Notes under the pieces: model-generated | What the model saw: only the letters and a program-made list of their open reading frames with translations | What the model was told of the DNA's origin: nothing | Databases searched by the model: none | Shown here: positions 26,966-35,465 of the stretch, in pieces | How the letters are laid out: every line of letters begins with the position of its first letter | Position numbering within the stretch: the first letter of the stretch is position 1 | Position numbers and translations under genes: made by a program | Source of the DNA: Acidobacteriota bacterium | GTDB lineage: Bacteria > Acidobacteriota > Terriglobia > Acidiferrales > UBA7541 | DNA length: 56,404 bases | Direction: 5' to 3' | Assembly (NCBI GenBank): GCA_013286465.1 | Contig: JABDFR010000013.1 | Location: 1-56,404, forward strand

Positions 26966-28864
26966 CTATTGAGGCAATCCTATACGACGAATCAGCTCCT
27001 GGAATCTTGGATCGGTTCGCATGTCGTCATAAGCGGGATTCAGCTGCAGCCGGAGTAGTTGCTCTGTATGTTCCCGATAGCCCTGATTTAGATACTGCAT
27101 GGCCATATCGGTGTTTCCCATGGCCGCATAGAGTTCCGCATGTTCGAACGTCAAAGCATTTCCGTGCGAGTCTTGGTTCAGTTGTTTGAGCTTTTCGCGG
27201 AGCCAGCCGGGGTAACCCGCTTGCGAGTACGCGTGCGACAAGCGATCGGCGCAGGCGGTGCATCCTTCGATACGAAGCTGCTGGTCTGTTTCGCTGACTT
27301 CTTCGGCGTGTTGCTTTTTGGCTCTGTACACCCACGCTCTTTCTTCGTGAATCCGCGCAGGATCCTGCACGAAGACTACAGCCACTTCCGTTAGAAAAAG
27401 ATCGTAACGACGGCTAAAACGAAGGGCTCGCTGCACCGCAAACCGCTCGCCCAGAGGGTCAAGGTCCGCGGCTCGACGAGCTTCGGCGATGCTTTGATCA
27501 AAGCGGCCAGTGTAGGCAAGCAAATGAGAATATAAGTTATGGAGCTGGGCATCATGAGTATCGAGCTCCAAACCGCGCTGTATCTCTCGCTCAGCGCCCG
27601 CCCAGTCCCAATCGTAGAAAAGCATTTTTGATGCGAGCGCGAAGTGCGCCTCCGCCAGACCGGGATCGAGAGCCAGCGCCTTCCGGGATGCCTCCTCCGA
27701 CTGGCGCCAGCCCTCTTTGGCTGGAATCATGCCATTGCCCGCCATTAGACCGTAATAATTGGCAAGCCCGCTATAACCAGGTGCATAAGCAGGATCGTAG
27801 TGGATCGCCTGCTTGAACAATTCCCCGCTTTTCTCCATATCACCCAGAGGAAAATTTTCGGTATTGCTTCGAAACCAATACCCCCGCCCTCGGATATATG
27901 CTTCGTAGGCACGTGGATCCACCTGGCGAGGCTGCGACGCCGTTGAGGAATTCGGAGCAGCGATCTTTGCCTGCACGCTATGTGCGATCGCTGTCGCGAT
28001 GTCGTTTTGCAGAACGAGGATATCCCGCAGGTCTCCCTGGTAATCCTCCGCCCAAATGTGCCGGTCCGTTCGCGCGTCGATCAATTGGGCGGTGACGCGA
28101 ATCTTGTCGCCGGTACGCACCACTCCACCTTCAACAAACGCATCCACTTTCAAATCCCGGCTGATCTCGGAAGCGGAGGCCGACGTATTTTTATAACGAA
28201 CGACTGATGCTGCGGACGATACCTGAAGGCTCGAAATTTTCGCGAGCTGCGTGATTAATTCGTCGGTCATGCTATCGCTAAAATATTCCTGAGCGGGGTC
28301 GCCCGAAAGGTTTTTCAAAGGCAGCACAGCGACCGATTGGATCGCTGGCGACGAGGTCCCAAACACCTTCCGGGGGATGTGAAACAGCCACAAAACCGCA
28401 GCAATCAGACAGGTTAGTCCGACACCCACTGCGAGATAGCGTCTTTTCCACGCACTCTCGCGCTTTCGATCCGCATGAGCGAGAAGCGACGGTGCAAGGG
28501 ACGCCGTTGCGACGGAGGGCTGTTCAAACCGTTCGCTGATCTCGCCGATAAATCTGTAGCCATTAGGCAGCGTTTCGATGTATCGCGGTTCTTCCGCGGA
28601 ATCACTCAAGGCCTCGCGGATTTTATTCACAGCAGTATTCAGTCCGTGGTCGAAATCGACGAATATATCCGGACCCCACAGCAGCTTTTTAAGCTCTTCG
28701 CGGCTAACCGTCTGTCCTGCCCGCCCCAAGAGTACCGCTAGCACCTGAAACGGCTTTGGCTGCAGCCGGATTCGAATTCCACCCTTCCGCAATTCCAATC
28801 CGACCGTATCCGCGTGGTAAGGCCCAAACGTATATCCGCTTGAAGTTGTCGGGTTGTCTCTCAT
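26966..28864 (-). CDS. CadC-like winged-helix transcriptional regulator with TPR domain
   Basis: Residues of about 10-95 form an OmpR/PhoB-type winged helix (LQPKPFQVLAVLLGRAGQTV, then NTAVNKIREALSD and YIETLPNGYRFIGEI). A single membrane helix follows (YLAVGVGLTCLIAAVLWLF, about 140-160). The periplasmic part has a FlgO/TolB-like segment (SVAVLPLKNLSGDPAQEYFS, then TDELITQLAKI) and TPRs to the end. This one-component membrane regulator layout is abundant in Acidobacteria. The ATG giving MRDNPTTSSG is chosen over an upstream in-frame codon because a promoter lies immediately before it. It is probably the regulator of the receptor gene 113 bases downstream. Confidence 0.88.
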   Translation of the reverse strand: MRDNPTTSSGYTFGPYHADTVGLELRKGGIRIRLQPKPFQVLAVLLGRAGQTVSREELKKLLWGPDIFVDFDHGLNTAVNKIREALSDSAEEPRYIETLPNGYRFIGEISERFEQPSVATASLAPSLLAHADRKRESAWKRRYLAVGVGLTCLIAAVLWLFHIPRKVFGTSSPAIQSVAVLPLKNLSGDPAQEYFSDSMTDELITQLAKISSLQVSSAASVVRYKNTSASASEISRDLKVDAFVEGGVVRTGDKIRVTAQLIDARTDRHIWAEDYQGDLRDILVLQNDIATAIAHSVQAKIAAPNSSTASQPRQVDPRAYEAYIRGRGYWFRSNTENFPLGDMEKSGELFKQAIHYDPAYAPGYSGLANYYGLMAGNGMIPAKEGWRQSEEASRKALALDPGLAEAHFALASKMLFYDWDWAGAEREIQRGLELDTHDAQLHNLYSHLLAYTGRFDQSIAEARRAADLDPLGERFAVQRALRFSRRYDLFLTEVAVVFVQDPARIHEERAWVYRAKKQHAEEVSETDQQLRIEGCTACADRLSHAYSQAGYPGWLREKLKQLNQDSHGNALTFEHAELYAAMGNTDMAMQYLNQGYREHTEQLLRLQLNPAYDDMRTDPRFQELIRRIGLPQ

Positions 28865-28881
28865 GGTGATACTTGCGCGGG

Positions 28882-28910
28882 AGCGTAGCACCGCACTTCG
28901 TTGCTGTCAA
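28882..28910 (-). promoter_or_regulatory. Candidate promoter of the CadC-like gene
   Basis: On the minus strand TTGACA and TACGCT are separated by 17 bases. The predicted start lies only about 11 bases before the ATG, so the leader would be very short. Confidence 0.5.
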
Positions 28911-29107
28911 TTGATAGAGCCCTCATTCATAGCATTATCAACGACTTACGCAGTTACCCAAGGCCTACTCAGGGATGTCTCCCCGTGCATTGACCGCCTC
29001 TTCCGCCCGGTCCCATAGTCCGGGCCACGCGAGCTACCGCATGTAGTCGCGAGCTTCAACGGACATTCAAGACTCAGAAAAACTACGTTAGCTAAGGAGA
29101 ACAACTC

Positions 29108-31129
29108 ATGAACGAATCAGGGCGACATCAATCAGCAAGTAAGGCGGCCGTCAGTATCTACCTTGCGCTACTTTTTGCATTGTTCTTGAGCATGCCTGCA
29201 AATTCTCATGCTCAATCAAAGTCACTCCCTGGTGGAAATTCCCACACAGCGGGAGCTTGGCGATCGGTCGGTCCAGCACCGCCGGCGATCGAAGCCTCCA
29301 TCGCGATTGACGATGCAACGCGCACCGTCTACATCGCCAGCCTGGGCGGCGGAATTCTCAAGAGCGAGGACGGCGGCCAAACCTTCGCCGCGGCCAATCA
29401 AGGCCTCGATTCACTAGTCGTAGCATCGCTCGCGATGGCTCACGATAATCCCAATCTCGTTTATGCGGGCACCGGCGCCGGCATCTACAAGACTACAAAT
29501 GGCGGAGCCACCTGGAGCGCCACCGGATCCGGCGATTTACCGCTGTCGCTGATTATCGATCCCACGAATGCAAATATTCTGTACGCGGGCTTCAACGGTG
29601 ACCTGCAAAAGACGGTCGATGGTGGCGACACCTGGGTCTCTTCAGCAAATGGCATCGACAACCCGCTAGTTTTCTCCCTGGCCATCGATCCGAATAATAC
29701 GAGCGTCGTCTACGCAGGAACCGCCGGCACCGGCGCCTTCAAAAGTGTCGACGGTGCCGCGACGTGGCATCCACTCAACATCGACACAACCGTTTGGTCA
29801 CTATACGTGGATCCCACCAATAGCAACGTCATCTATGCCGGTTCCAATGGCAACGGCGTCTACAAAAGTACCAACGCGGGAGCTTCCTTCATCCGCACCG
29901 GTTCACCAGCCGTCGGCGTAGTCCTGTCGCTGGCGAAAAATGGAGACCGCCTGTACGCAGGGACTGCCACTCAGGGAATTTCCGTCAGCAAAGACGACGG
30001 CGCAACTTGGACCAATACAAGAATATCCGACGGCCTGGGTCTCGTTCTCAGCGTTGGACTCGATGGATCAGTCTTCGCGGGCACCAACTTCGACGGAGTC
30101 TTCGAGCGCCCCGCGGCAGCAAAAAACTCCGACGACGACGATCGCCGCGCCTCGAATTGGCGAAGAGTGGCCTGGAGGCAACTCAGTGACTGCCGCTGCC
30201 AGAACGGGCACGCGCTAGGAATCGATCCGGCCAACCACGGACACGTGTTCTTCTCCACGAATGACGGCGGATTGTTCGTCACTCAAGATGGCGGCCGCAA
30301 TTGGGACGATGGCGGCGCGCAAGGACTGACATCGCGAGCCCCACGCAGCATCGCCTTCGATCCACAAGAGCCAAAACTCGTCTACGCAGGCTCGTTCACC
30401 GGCGGCGGTCTCTATCGCTCTTCCGACCACGGCCGCCATTGGGAACGCCGCCTCTTCGGCTCCAGCACCATCTACGTCGCCGGTGTAGCCGTAGATCCAG
30501 TCGATCACTCCATTTATGTATCCACATTTCGCAGCGGCGACGGCATCTGGAAAAGCGCCGATTTTGGCGAGACTTTCACACGCGTCGACCGTGCTCCCGC
30601 CAGCGCACCGGACGACTTTCTGGGCCTCAGTGGCAGAGGAATCACGGTTGATCCCGAACACCATCACACTGTGTTCTTCGCCGGCAACAGCGGAATCTGG
30701 CGATCCAGCGATGCCGGCGCAAGCTGGATCAACGTAGATGAAACCCCGTCCCTGAGCATAACGGTCGACCCCGTCGAGCCCAATATCGTCTACGCAGGAA
30801 CTTTCACCGGAGTGTTGAAGAGCGTCGATTCGGGCATGACTTTTGTCTCCCAAAGCGCCGGCCTACCCGACGAATTTCAGACCGCCCGCACCGGCTCCGT
30901 TCAAATCAATCCGCGCCAGCACAACATTCTATATGTAGCACTCGAAGGCGCCGGCGTCTTCAAAAGCGTAGATGGCGGTGACTCCTGGACACCCATCAAC
31001 ACCGGCCTAGACGACCTCGGCGTCTTCGGCATAGCACTAGACACAGACTCACCCGACACCTTGTACGTCTCGACGAACTCGTCAGTCTACAAAACGACCA
31101 CCGGCGGAGAAATGAGCGAGAGAAGGTAA
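29108..31129 (+). CDS. Secreted BNR/WD40-like repeat protein (sortilin-type propeller)
   Basis: A signal peptide (about residues 15-35, ending SHAQ) is followed by at least ten repeats of the pattern VYAGT-x-G-x-G-x-YKSTDGGATW. These are the Asp-box/BNR motifs of glycosidase-like and VPS10/sortilin propellers. Two propellers probably lie end to end, split by a charged linker (NSDDDDRRASNWRR, about residues 340-353). No catalytic glycosidase residues can be assigned, so binding of glycans or other surface polymers is inferred. A strong AAGGAG Shine-Dalgarno lies 8 bases upstream. It is transcribed divergently from the CadC-like gene. Confidence 0.87.
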   Translation: MNESGRHQSASKAAVSIYLALLFALFLSMPANSHAQSKSLPGGNSHTAGAWRSVGPAPPAIEASIAIDDATRTVYIASLGGGILKSEDGGQTFAAANQGLDSLVVASLAMAHDNPNLVYAGTGAGIYKTTNGGATWSATGSGDLPLSLIIDPTNANILYAGFNGDLQKTVDGGDTWVSSANGIDNPLVFSLAIDPNNTSVVYAGTAGTGAFKSVDGAATWHPLNIDTTVWSLYVDPTNSNVIYAGSNGNGVYKSTNAGASFIRTGSPAVGVVLSLAKNGDRLYAGTATQGISVSKDDGATWTNTRISDGLGLVLSVGLDGSVFAGTNFDGVFERPAAAKNSDDDDRRASNWRRVAWRQLSDCRCQNGHALGIDPANHGHVFFSTNDGGLFVTQDGGRNWDDGGAQGLTSRAPRSIAFDPQEPKLVYAGSFTGGGLYRSSDHGRHWERRLFGSSTIYVAGVAVDPVDHSIYVSTFRSGDGIWKSADFGETFTRVDRAPASAPDDFLGLSGRGITVDPEHHHTVFFAGNSGIWRSSDAGASWINVDETPSLSITVDPVEPNIVYAGTFTGVLKSVDSGMTFVSQSAGLPDEFQTARTGSVQINPRQHNILYVALEGAGVFKSVDGGDSWTPINTGLDDLGVFGIALDTDSPDTLYVSTNSSVYKTTTGGEMSERR

Positions 31130-31152
31130 CGCCCATAACAATCCAACCAGCC

Positions 31153-31189
31153 GGGTGCCCCACGCGCCGTCCTCGCGCGTGGGGCACCC
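31153..31189. repeat. Perfect 14-bp inverted repeat
   Basis: GGGTGCCCCACGCG and its exact complement flank a 9-base loop. It lies after the BNR gene and at the broken end of an AraC remnant. It may terminate transcription, though no T tract follows, and it resembles a dispersed palindromic element. Confidence 0.75.
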
Positions 31190-31197
31190 AGCCCCGC

Positions 31198-31377
31198 CTG
31201 CTCGCCGCCAGCCACGCCGTTGAACGCCTCGAAGAAACCGACCAAGGCCCAAAACAAATCACCGCCGCCTGCAGTTTCGCCAGGGCCGGTTCGATGCGCC
31301 GCGCGTTCCAGCGCTCGGTGGGCACGACGCCGCTCAAATATCGCCGCCAGTTCCACAATGCCGGAATCCGCGAATAA
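31198..31377 (+). pseudogene. Remnant of AraC-family regulator (C-terminal HTH)
   Basis: About 60 codons encode the end of an AraC/XylS helix-turn-helix domain. AVERLEETDQGPKQITAAC matches the first recognition unit. It is followed by SFARAGSMRRAFQRSVGTTP and LKYRRQF, the classic second-helix ending, and a stop. No start codon or N-terminal domain is present, and the open frame enters the neighbouring palindrome. It is probably a decayed GlxA-type regulator. Confidence 0.7.
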
Positions 31378-31469
31378 TCTCCAGACGGAGCGCGGCCATC
31401 GAGAGCGGATGAATCTGGAGTAGCGCTAGAAGCGCCGGCGGGCCTCACGCAAATCTGAAACGAAATCTA

Positions 31470-32324
31470 CTACTTCGAATCATCTTCGACTTTGTCAGCG
31501 CGCGCTAAATCTTCCTCCGCAAGCGACTGCGTGGACTTGAGCTGCGCGTAGATCGTCCCACGCTTTTCGTAGAGTTCTGCGCGATCCGGGAAGCGCTCGA
31601 TCAGCGCGTTGTACGCGTCGATGGCGTCATACCACAGCCGCGCGTCGGTGAAGACTTGCGCGCGGCCCACTCCGGCCTCGTAACTGTCGCCGGAAATATT
31701 CTCCAGCTTCTTGTCGATTTCCCGCCGCTCCTCCGCAGTCACCACCAGAAACCCCGCTGGATAAGACGCGGCAGAGCTCACCAGACTCGTTGCCGTCGAT
31801 ACGCTCCAGAAATAAATCTTTCCGTCCCGCAGCGCGGGCGCGTTCGCGGGATAACGGAACTGTGCGCCGCTGACCTCGCTGCGAAAAATATCGGTATTCG
31901 ATTCGTCGGCAATCACAAACGTAAATTTTGCGTCCTTGTCGTCATAGCTCCAAGCAAACGTAGGATGCGCACCATACAGCTTGCCCAGGTGCGGAGCCAG
32001 CGCCACCAGCGGATGCTCCCCGCGCGTCGCGCCCACCACCATCGGCTGGCCGGCAAGTTTCTTGGTGTCGGTGAGATCGAAACCCGTAAGATTGGTAACC
32101 ACGCGGGTGCGATTCGTTTTCGCCGCGGCAGCGGAGTCGCCGGAAGCAGCCGGCTTCGAGGGCGGCGCAGAACCAGACGTTGCCGGCTGTTGCGCGCGCA
32201 GAGCGCCCGGGAAAAACAAAATCAGCGCGGCCACCAGCATTCCGTCAAGCCCGAAACACCGCCGTATTTGTTGCCAAAAATACATATGGGAACTTGTCCC
32301 CGCGTCCTCGCGCGCGTTCTTCAC
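31470..32324 (-). CDS. Secreted DUF928-like protein with C-terminal TPR
   Basis: A signal peptide or membrane anchor (GMLVAALILFFPGALRAQ, about residues 28-45) is followed by a Ser/Ala-rich stretch. A beta-rich domain follows (about 80-190, including PTFAWSYDDKDAKFTFVIAD and LRDGKIYFWSV), with a TPR-like helical end (AEERREIDKKLENIS to the stop). This resembles DUF928 proteins, which in cyanobacteria sit next to CHASE2 proteins as here. The GTG start overlaps the stop of the CHASE2-phosphatase gene, so they are translationally coupled. An ATG 13 codons later would also give a signal peptide. The role may be to feed periplasmic information to the CHASE2 sensor. Confidence 0.75.
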   Translation of the reverse strand: MKNAREDAGTSSHMYFWQQIRRCFGLDGMLVAALILFFPGALRAQQPATSGSAPPSKPAASGDSAAAAKTNRTRVVTNLTGFDLTDTKKLAGQPMVVGATRGEHPLVALAPHLGKLYGAHPTFAWSYDDKDAKFTFVIADESNTDIFRSEVSGAQFRYPANAPALRDGKIYFWSVSTATSLVSSAASYPAGFLVVTAEERREIDKKLENISGDSYEAGVGRAQVFTDARLWYDAIDAYNALIERFPDRAELYEKRGTIYAQLKSTQSLAEEDLARADKVEDDSK

Positions 32325-34258
32325 GCGACTTTCATCACCACCACGACTTTATCATCCTCGTGATGTCCGCCCCGCTCGAACTCCGCCACGCCGCGATACA
32401 CATCCTCGATAATTTCCTCAGCGCTGCGTCCCAGATTCGCGCGAACGACATCCTCCACCCGCGCCACAGAAAATTCCTCGTTGGCCGCATTCATCGCTTC
32501 GGTAATTCCATCGGTCATCGCCAGCAACACATCGCCGCTCTTCAAAACGATCGAAGCCTGCTCGTATTCGCTGCCCTCAAACACGCCCAGCAAAAATCCG
32601 CCTTCCGCCAATTCCTTCACGTCGCTCTCGCCGCGCCGGAAAAGCAACGGCCGCACATGCCCGGCATTCACGTAAACCATCTCTCGCGTGGTGATATCAA
32701 GGATGCTCAAAAATAAAGTAACCAACCGCTCGCCCCGCGTGGCTTCCAGCAATGCGTCATTCAACGCCGCCACAATCGCCGCCGGCGCGTTCGCATGCGG
32801 CCCATGCATTAAGTTGCGCAGCGTGCCTTGCAGGTTGGACATCACCAGCGCCGACGACACGCCGTGCCCCTGCACATCAGCAATCACGAATAGCAATTTC
32901 GCCGGTCCAAGCTGCAGAAAATCGTAGTAATCGCCGCCGACAGCGAGGCACGCCTGATAACGCGCGGCAATATCCAAGCCGTCGAATTTTGGCAACGTAG
33001 CCGGCAGCAAACTCTCTTGAATTACCCGCGCACTGGAAATTTCGTCCTCGAGTTTCTTGCGCTCACCGGCTTCAACCCGTTCCGCGTCCTCCGCCTGCGA
33101 TTTCAAAACTCCCTCGCGCCAGAAGCGGTAACCCAATCCAGCCGTAAGCGCCAGCGCCACTCCCGCCTCAATCGAAACAAACTGCATCCAAAGATTCGCG
33201 CGGCTAAAGAGCAAATCTGCCATTAAGAAGACTCCGCCAAACACCAGCAGCGTCGCGGGAATCCCAAATTTCTGCCGCAGTAAAATCACCAGCCCGGACG
33301 CCAGCACAATAAAAAGAAAGCTCAGCGACCATTGCGCCGTCGCCCCCATCACCCGAATGATCCGCCCAGACAAAATCGAATTCAGCGCCACCGCGTGAAT
33401 TTCCACACCCGAAAGCTGCACCCGCCCCGGGTCCGGCCTTCGAAAACGGAAGACCGGCGTGGCGTAGAGATCCTTTCCCGCCGTGCTGCTCTCGCCCACC
33501 AGCACAATCTTGCCGCGAAACACGCTCGCGTCGAAATCGTTCGAAAGCAATCGCGCCGCAGACACCACCGATTTCGCCGGCTGCCGGTTCCAAGCCCCCA
33601 GCAACGCCGTCTCGCGGCCCGTGCCATCCAGATGAATCGTCAAATCCCCGAGCCGATAGACACCCGCCTCCGCTCGCGTAAGTGGCTGGCCCAGAAATTG
33701 GCTGGCAATTTCCACAGGAAACGACAACCCCGAGACCGACGGCGTTTTTATGAACACGAACATCCGCCGGATAAATCCATCGGCATCCTCTATCAAATTG
33801 ACGAAACCCATCGGCCGGTCGTCCCTACGGAAAAAACTCGCCGGCTGATCCGCAGGCATCTGGTCCGTCGCAAACACTTCAGGCAACACCACGATCCGTG
33901 CCTCGGCCAGTTCCAGGGCCAATGCCACATCGGATTTCTTGTCGCTCGTGTCACTAAGCAGCTTGTCGAGTCCAATTACCGCAGGCTGCCCTTCCGCGAT
34001 GCGGCCGAGCACTCGCGCCAGCGTCTTCCGCGGAATCGGATATTTCCCAATCGCCTCCACCGACGCGTTGTCAAAATCCACGATGACAATTTTTTCATTC
34101 GCAGGCGCCGCGCCCCCCACATAAACCAGCAAGTCGTAACCCTGCAATTCCGCCAAATCGAAAAAGCCCCCACGAACCAGAGCTGCCAGCACCAACACCA
34201 CCAGCACGCTCAACACCGGCACGGCGAAAACTGATTTATGGACGATCCGCAGTTTCAT
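32321..34258 (-). CDS. CHASE2 sensor / SpoIIE-type PP2C phosphatase
   Basis: An N-terminal membrane helix (about residues 8-25) leads into a periplasmic CHASE2 domain (about 30-310; IVIVDFDNASVEAIGKYPIP, FLSTDTSD-type turns). Three membrane helices follow (LSFLFIVLASGLVILL and neighbours, about 320-395). After a coiled linker comes a cytoplasmic SpoIIE/RsbU phosphatase (about 425-640). Metal-binding motifs VGGDYYDFLQLG, IADVQGHGVSSALV and MTDGITEAMN are intact, so it should be active. The ATG giving MKLRIVHKSV starts just before the first membrane helix; the frame continues upstream only as antisense of the Bax-inhibitor gene. Such phosphatases dephosphorylate anti-anti-sigma (STAS) proteins, none of which lies in the window. 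Confidence 0.9.
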   Translation of the reverse strand: MKLRIVHKSVFAVPVLSVLVVLVLAALVRGGFFDLAELQGYDLLVYVGGAAPANEKIVIVDFDNASVEAIGKYPIPRKTLARVLGRIAEGQPAVIGLDKLLSDTSDKKSDVALALELAEARIVVLPEVFATDQMPADQPASFFRRDDRPMGFVNLIEDADGFIRRMFVFIKTPSVSGLSFPVEIASQFLGQPLTRAEAGVYRLGDLTIHLDGTGRETALLGAWNRQPAKSVVSAARLLSNDFDASVFRGKIVLVGESSTAGKDLYATPVFRFRRPDPGRVQLSGVEIHAVALNSILSGRIIRVMGATAQWSLSFLFIVLASGLVILLRQKFGIPATLLVFGGVFLMADLLFSRANLWMQFVSIEAGVALALTAGLGYRFWREGVLKSQAEDAERVEAGERKKLEDEISSARVIQESLLPATLPKFDGLDIAARYQACLAVGGDYYDFLQLGPAKLLFVIADVQGHGVSSALVMSNLQGTLRNLMHGPHANAPAAIVAALNDALLEATRGERLVTLFLSILDITTREMVYVNAGHVRPLLFRRGESDVKELAEGGFLLGVFEGSEYEQASIVLKSGDVLLAMTDGITEAMNAANEEFSVARVEDVVRANLGRSAEEIIEDVYRGVAEFERGGHHEDDKVVVVMKVA

Positions 34259-34463
34259 CAAGTCCCTGCAGCAATTCTGCCTGGCTATTTGCCGCTTCCG
34301 TATCTCAAACGACGCTTGTATAGCACAGCCCTCCATCGGGCATTCCAACCAAAATATGAAATTGCGGCTCCCACCTGCTAGAATTTGAGTGGCCTTATCC
34401 GTATCCACGGTTTTATCAACAGGCGGTCGCGCCACCCAGGGGCCTCCGCTCAGGAGCTTCACC

Positions 34464-35210
34464 ATGCCGAATTGGCTAAGAACCTCAAATCCCGCGCTCA
34501 ACGCCAAAGCCTTCCAAGGCCAGGTAGCCGCCGGCGAAGCCATGACCCTGCAGGGCACGGTAAACAAAACCGGCATCCTGCTGATCTGCACCGTAGCCAC
34601 CGCCGCGTGGACCTGGGACCGATTCGTCACCGACGGCCCGCAAGCCGCGTTGCCGCTGCTGATCGTCGGCGCAATCGGCGGGCTAATCATGGCGCTGGTG
34701 ACCATCTTCAAGAAGGAGTGGTCGCCGTTCACAGCTCCGGCGTACGCCTTGCTCGAAGGCCTGGTGCTCGGCGGAATTTCCGCCATGTTCAATGCCTCGG
34801 CCCCCGGAGTCGCAATCCAAGCCGTAAGCCTCACTTTCGGCACGCTCTTCGTTCTTCTCGTGCTGTACGCCTCGCGAATCATTTCCGTAACGCAAAAATT
34901 CCGCATCGGAGTCATCGCCGCAACCGGCGCCATTGCACTCCTATACATCGGAACGTTCATCCTGGGCTTCTTCGGCGTACACACGTTCTCCATCTTCGGC
35001 AACGGCGCAATCGGCATCGCCTTCAGCGCCTTCGTAGTGGTAATCGCCGCGCTGAATCTGGTCCTCGATTTCGATTTCATCGAAAGCGCCACGCACATGG
35101 GCGTCCCGAAGTATATGGAGTGGTACGCCGGCTTCGGCTTGATGGTCACGCTCATCTGGCTCTATCTCGAAATCCTCAGATTGCTGGTCAAGCTACGCGG
35201 CCGCCGCTAA
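34464..35210 (+). CDS. Bax inhibitor-1/YccA family membrane protein
   Basis: An integral inner-membrane protein with seven predicted helices in 248 residues. Examples are ILLICTVATAAWTW, LLIVGAIGGLIMALVTIF, VIAATGAIALLYIGTFILGF and AFVVVIAALNLVLDF. The C-terminal part keeps the acidic residue in DFDFIES that is typical of BI-1-fold proteins. Members such as YccA interact with FtsH in E. coli, and related BI-1 proteins conduct calcium, but function here is not established. The ATG with AGGAG eight bases upstream is preferred over an upstream in-frame codon. It is divergent from the CHASE2 gene. Confidence 0.88.
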   Translation: MPNWLRTSNPALNAKAFQGQVAAGEAMTLQGTVNKTGILLICTVATAAWTWDRFVTDGPQAALPLLIVGAIGGLIMALVTIFKKEWSPFTAPAYALLEGLVLGGISAMFNASAPGVAIQAVSLTFGTLFVLLVLYASRIISVTQKFRIGVIAATGAIALLYIGTFILGFFGVHTFSIFGNGAIGIAFSAFVVVIAALNLVLDFDFIESATHMGVPKYMEWYAGFGLMVTLIWLYLEILRLLVKLRGRR

Positions 35211-35263
35211 AATCGCTCAACTCTGTTTGAACGAGCAGCAGTAGAATTCTTGCCGTGGCCGTT

Positions 35264-35313
35264 GTAGGGAGGGTGCTTCAGCCCTCCCGCCACGCGTTTT
35301 CCGCGTGGCTCCG
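35264..35313 (+). repeat. REP-like family B copy with second hairpin
   Basis: GTAGGGAGGGTGCTTCAGCC then CTCCCGCC forms one hairpin. It is followed directly by CCACGCG-TTTTC-CGCGTGG, a second. It lies between the Bax-inhibitor and pseudopilin genes and could serve as a terminator for the former. Confidence 0.6.
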
Positions 35314-35465
35314 GTCAAAAGCCCTATCAACTCCCCCTACCCCACACTTCGCGTTATGTAACGTTTCTACCCCGCCGGACGCCACCGCCTGAACCCCGTC
35401 CCATTTTGATACGTCTAAGCGTCCTCTTATCAGCAGTTTAGCCCCACAGCCGCTTGGCCGCCCGA

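Noticed and set aside
28865-31469. Attachment site duplicating the tRNA-Glu 3' end
   Set aside because: I looked for TTCGATTCCCGTTGGCGCTA downstream of the possible island and did not see it; no integrase gene was found either.
34259-35155. Upstream continuation of the CHASE2-phosphatase frame, 299 extra residues
   Set aside because: It is antisense to the Bax-inhibitor gene and has low-complexity Pro/Thr/Lys composition; the CHASE2 protein starts cleanly at the ATG of MKLRIVHK.
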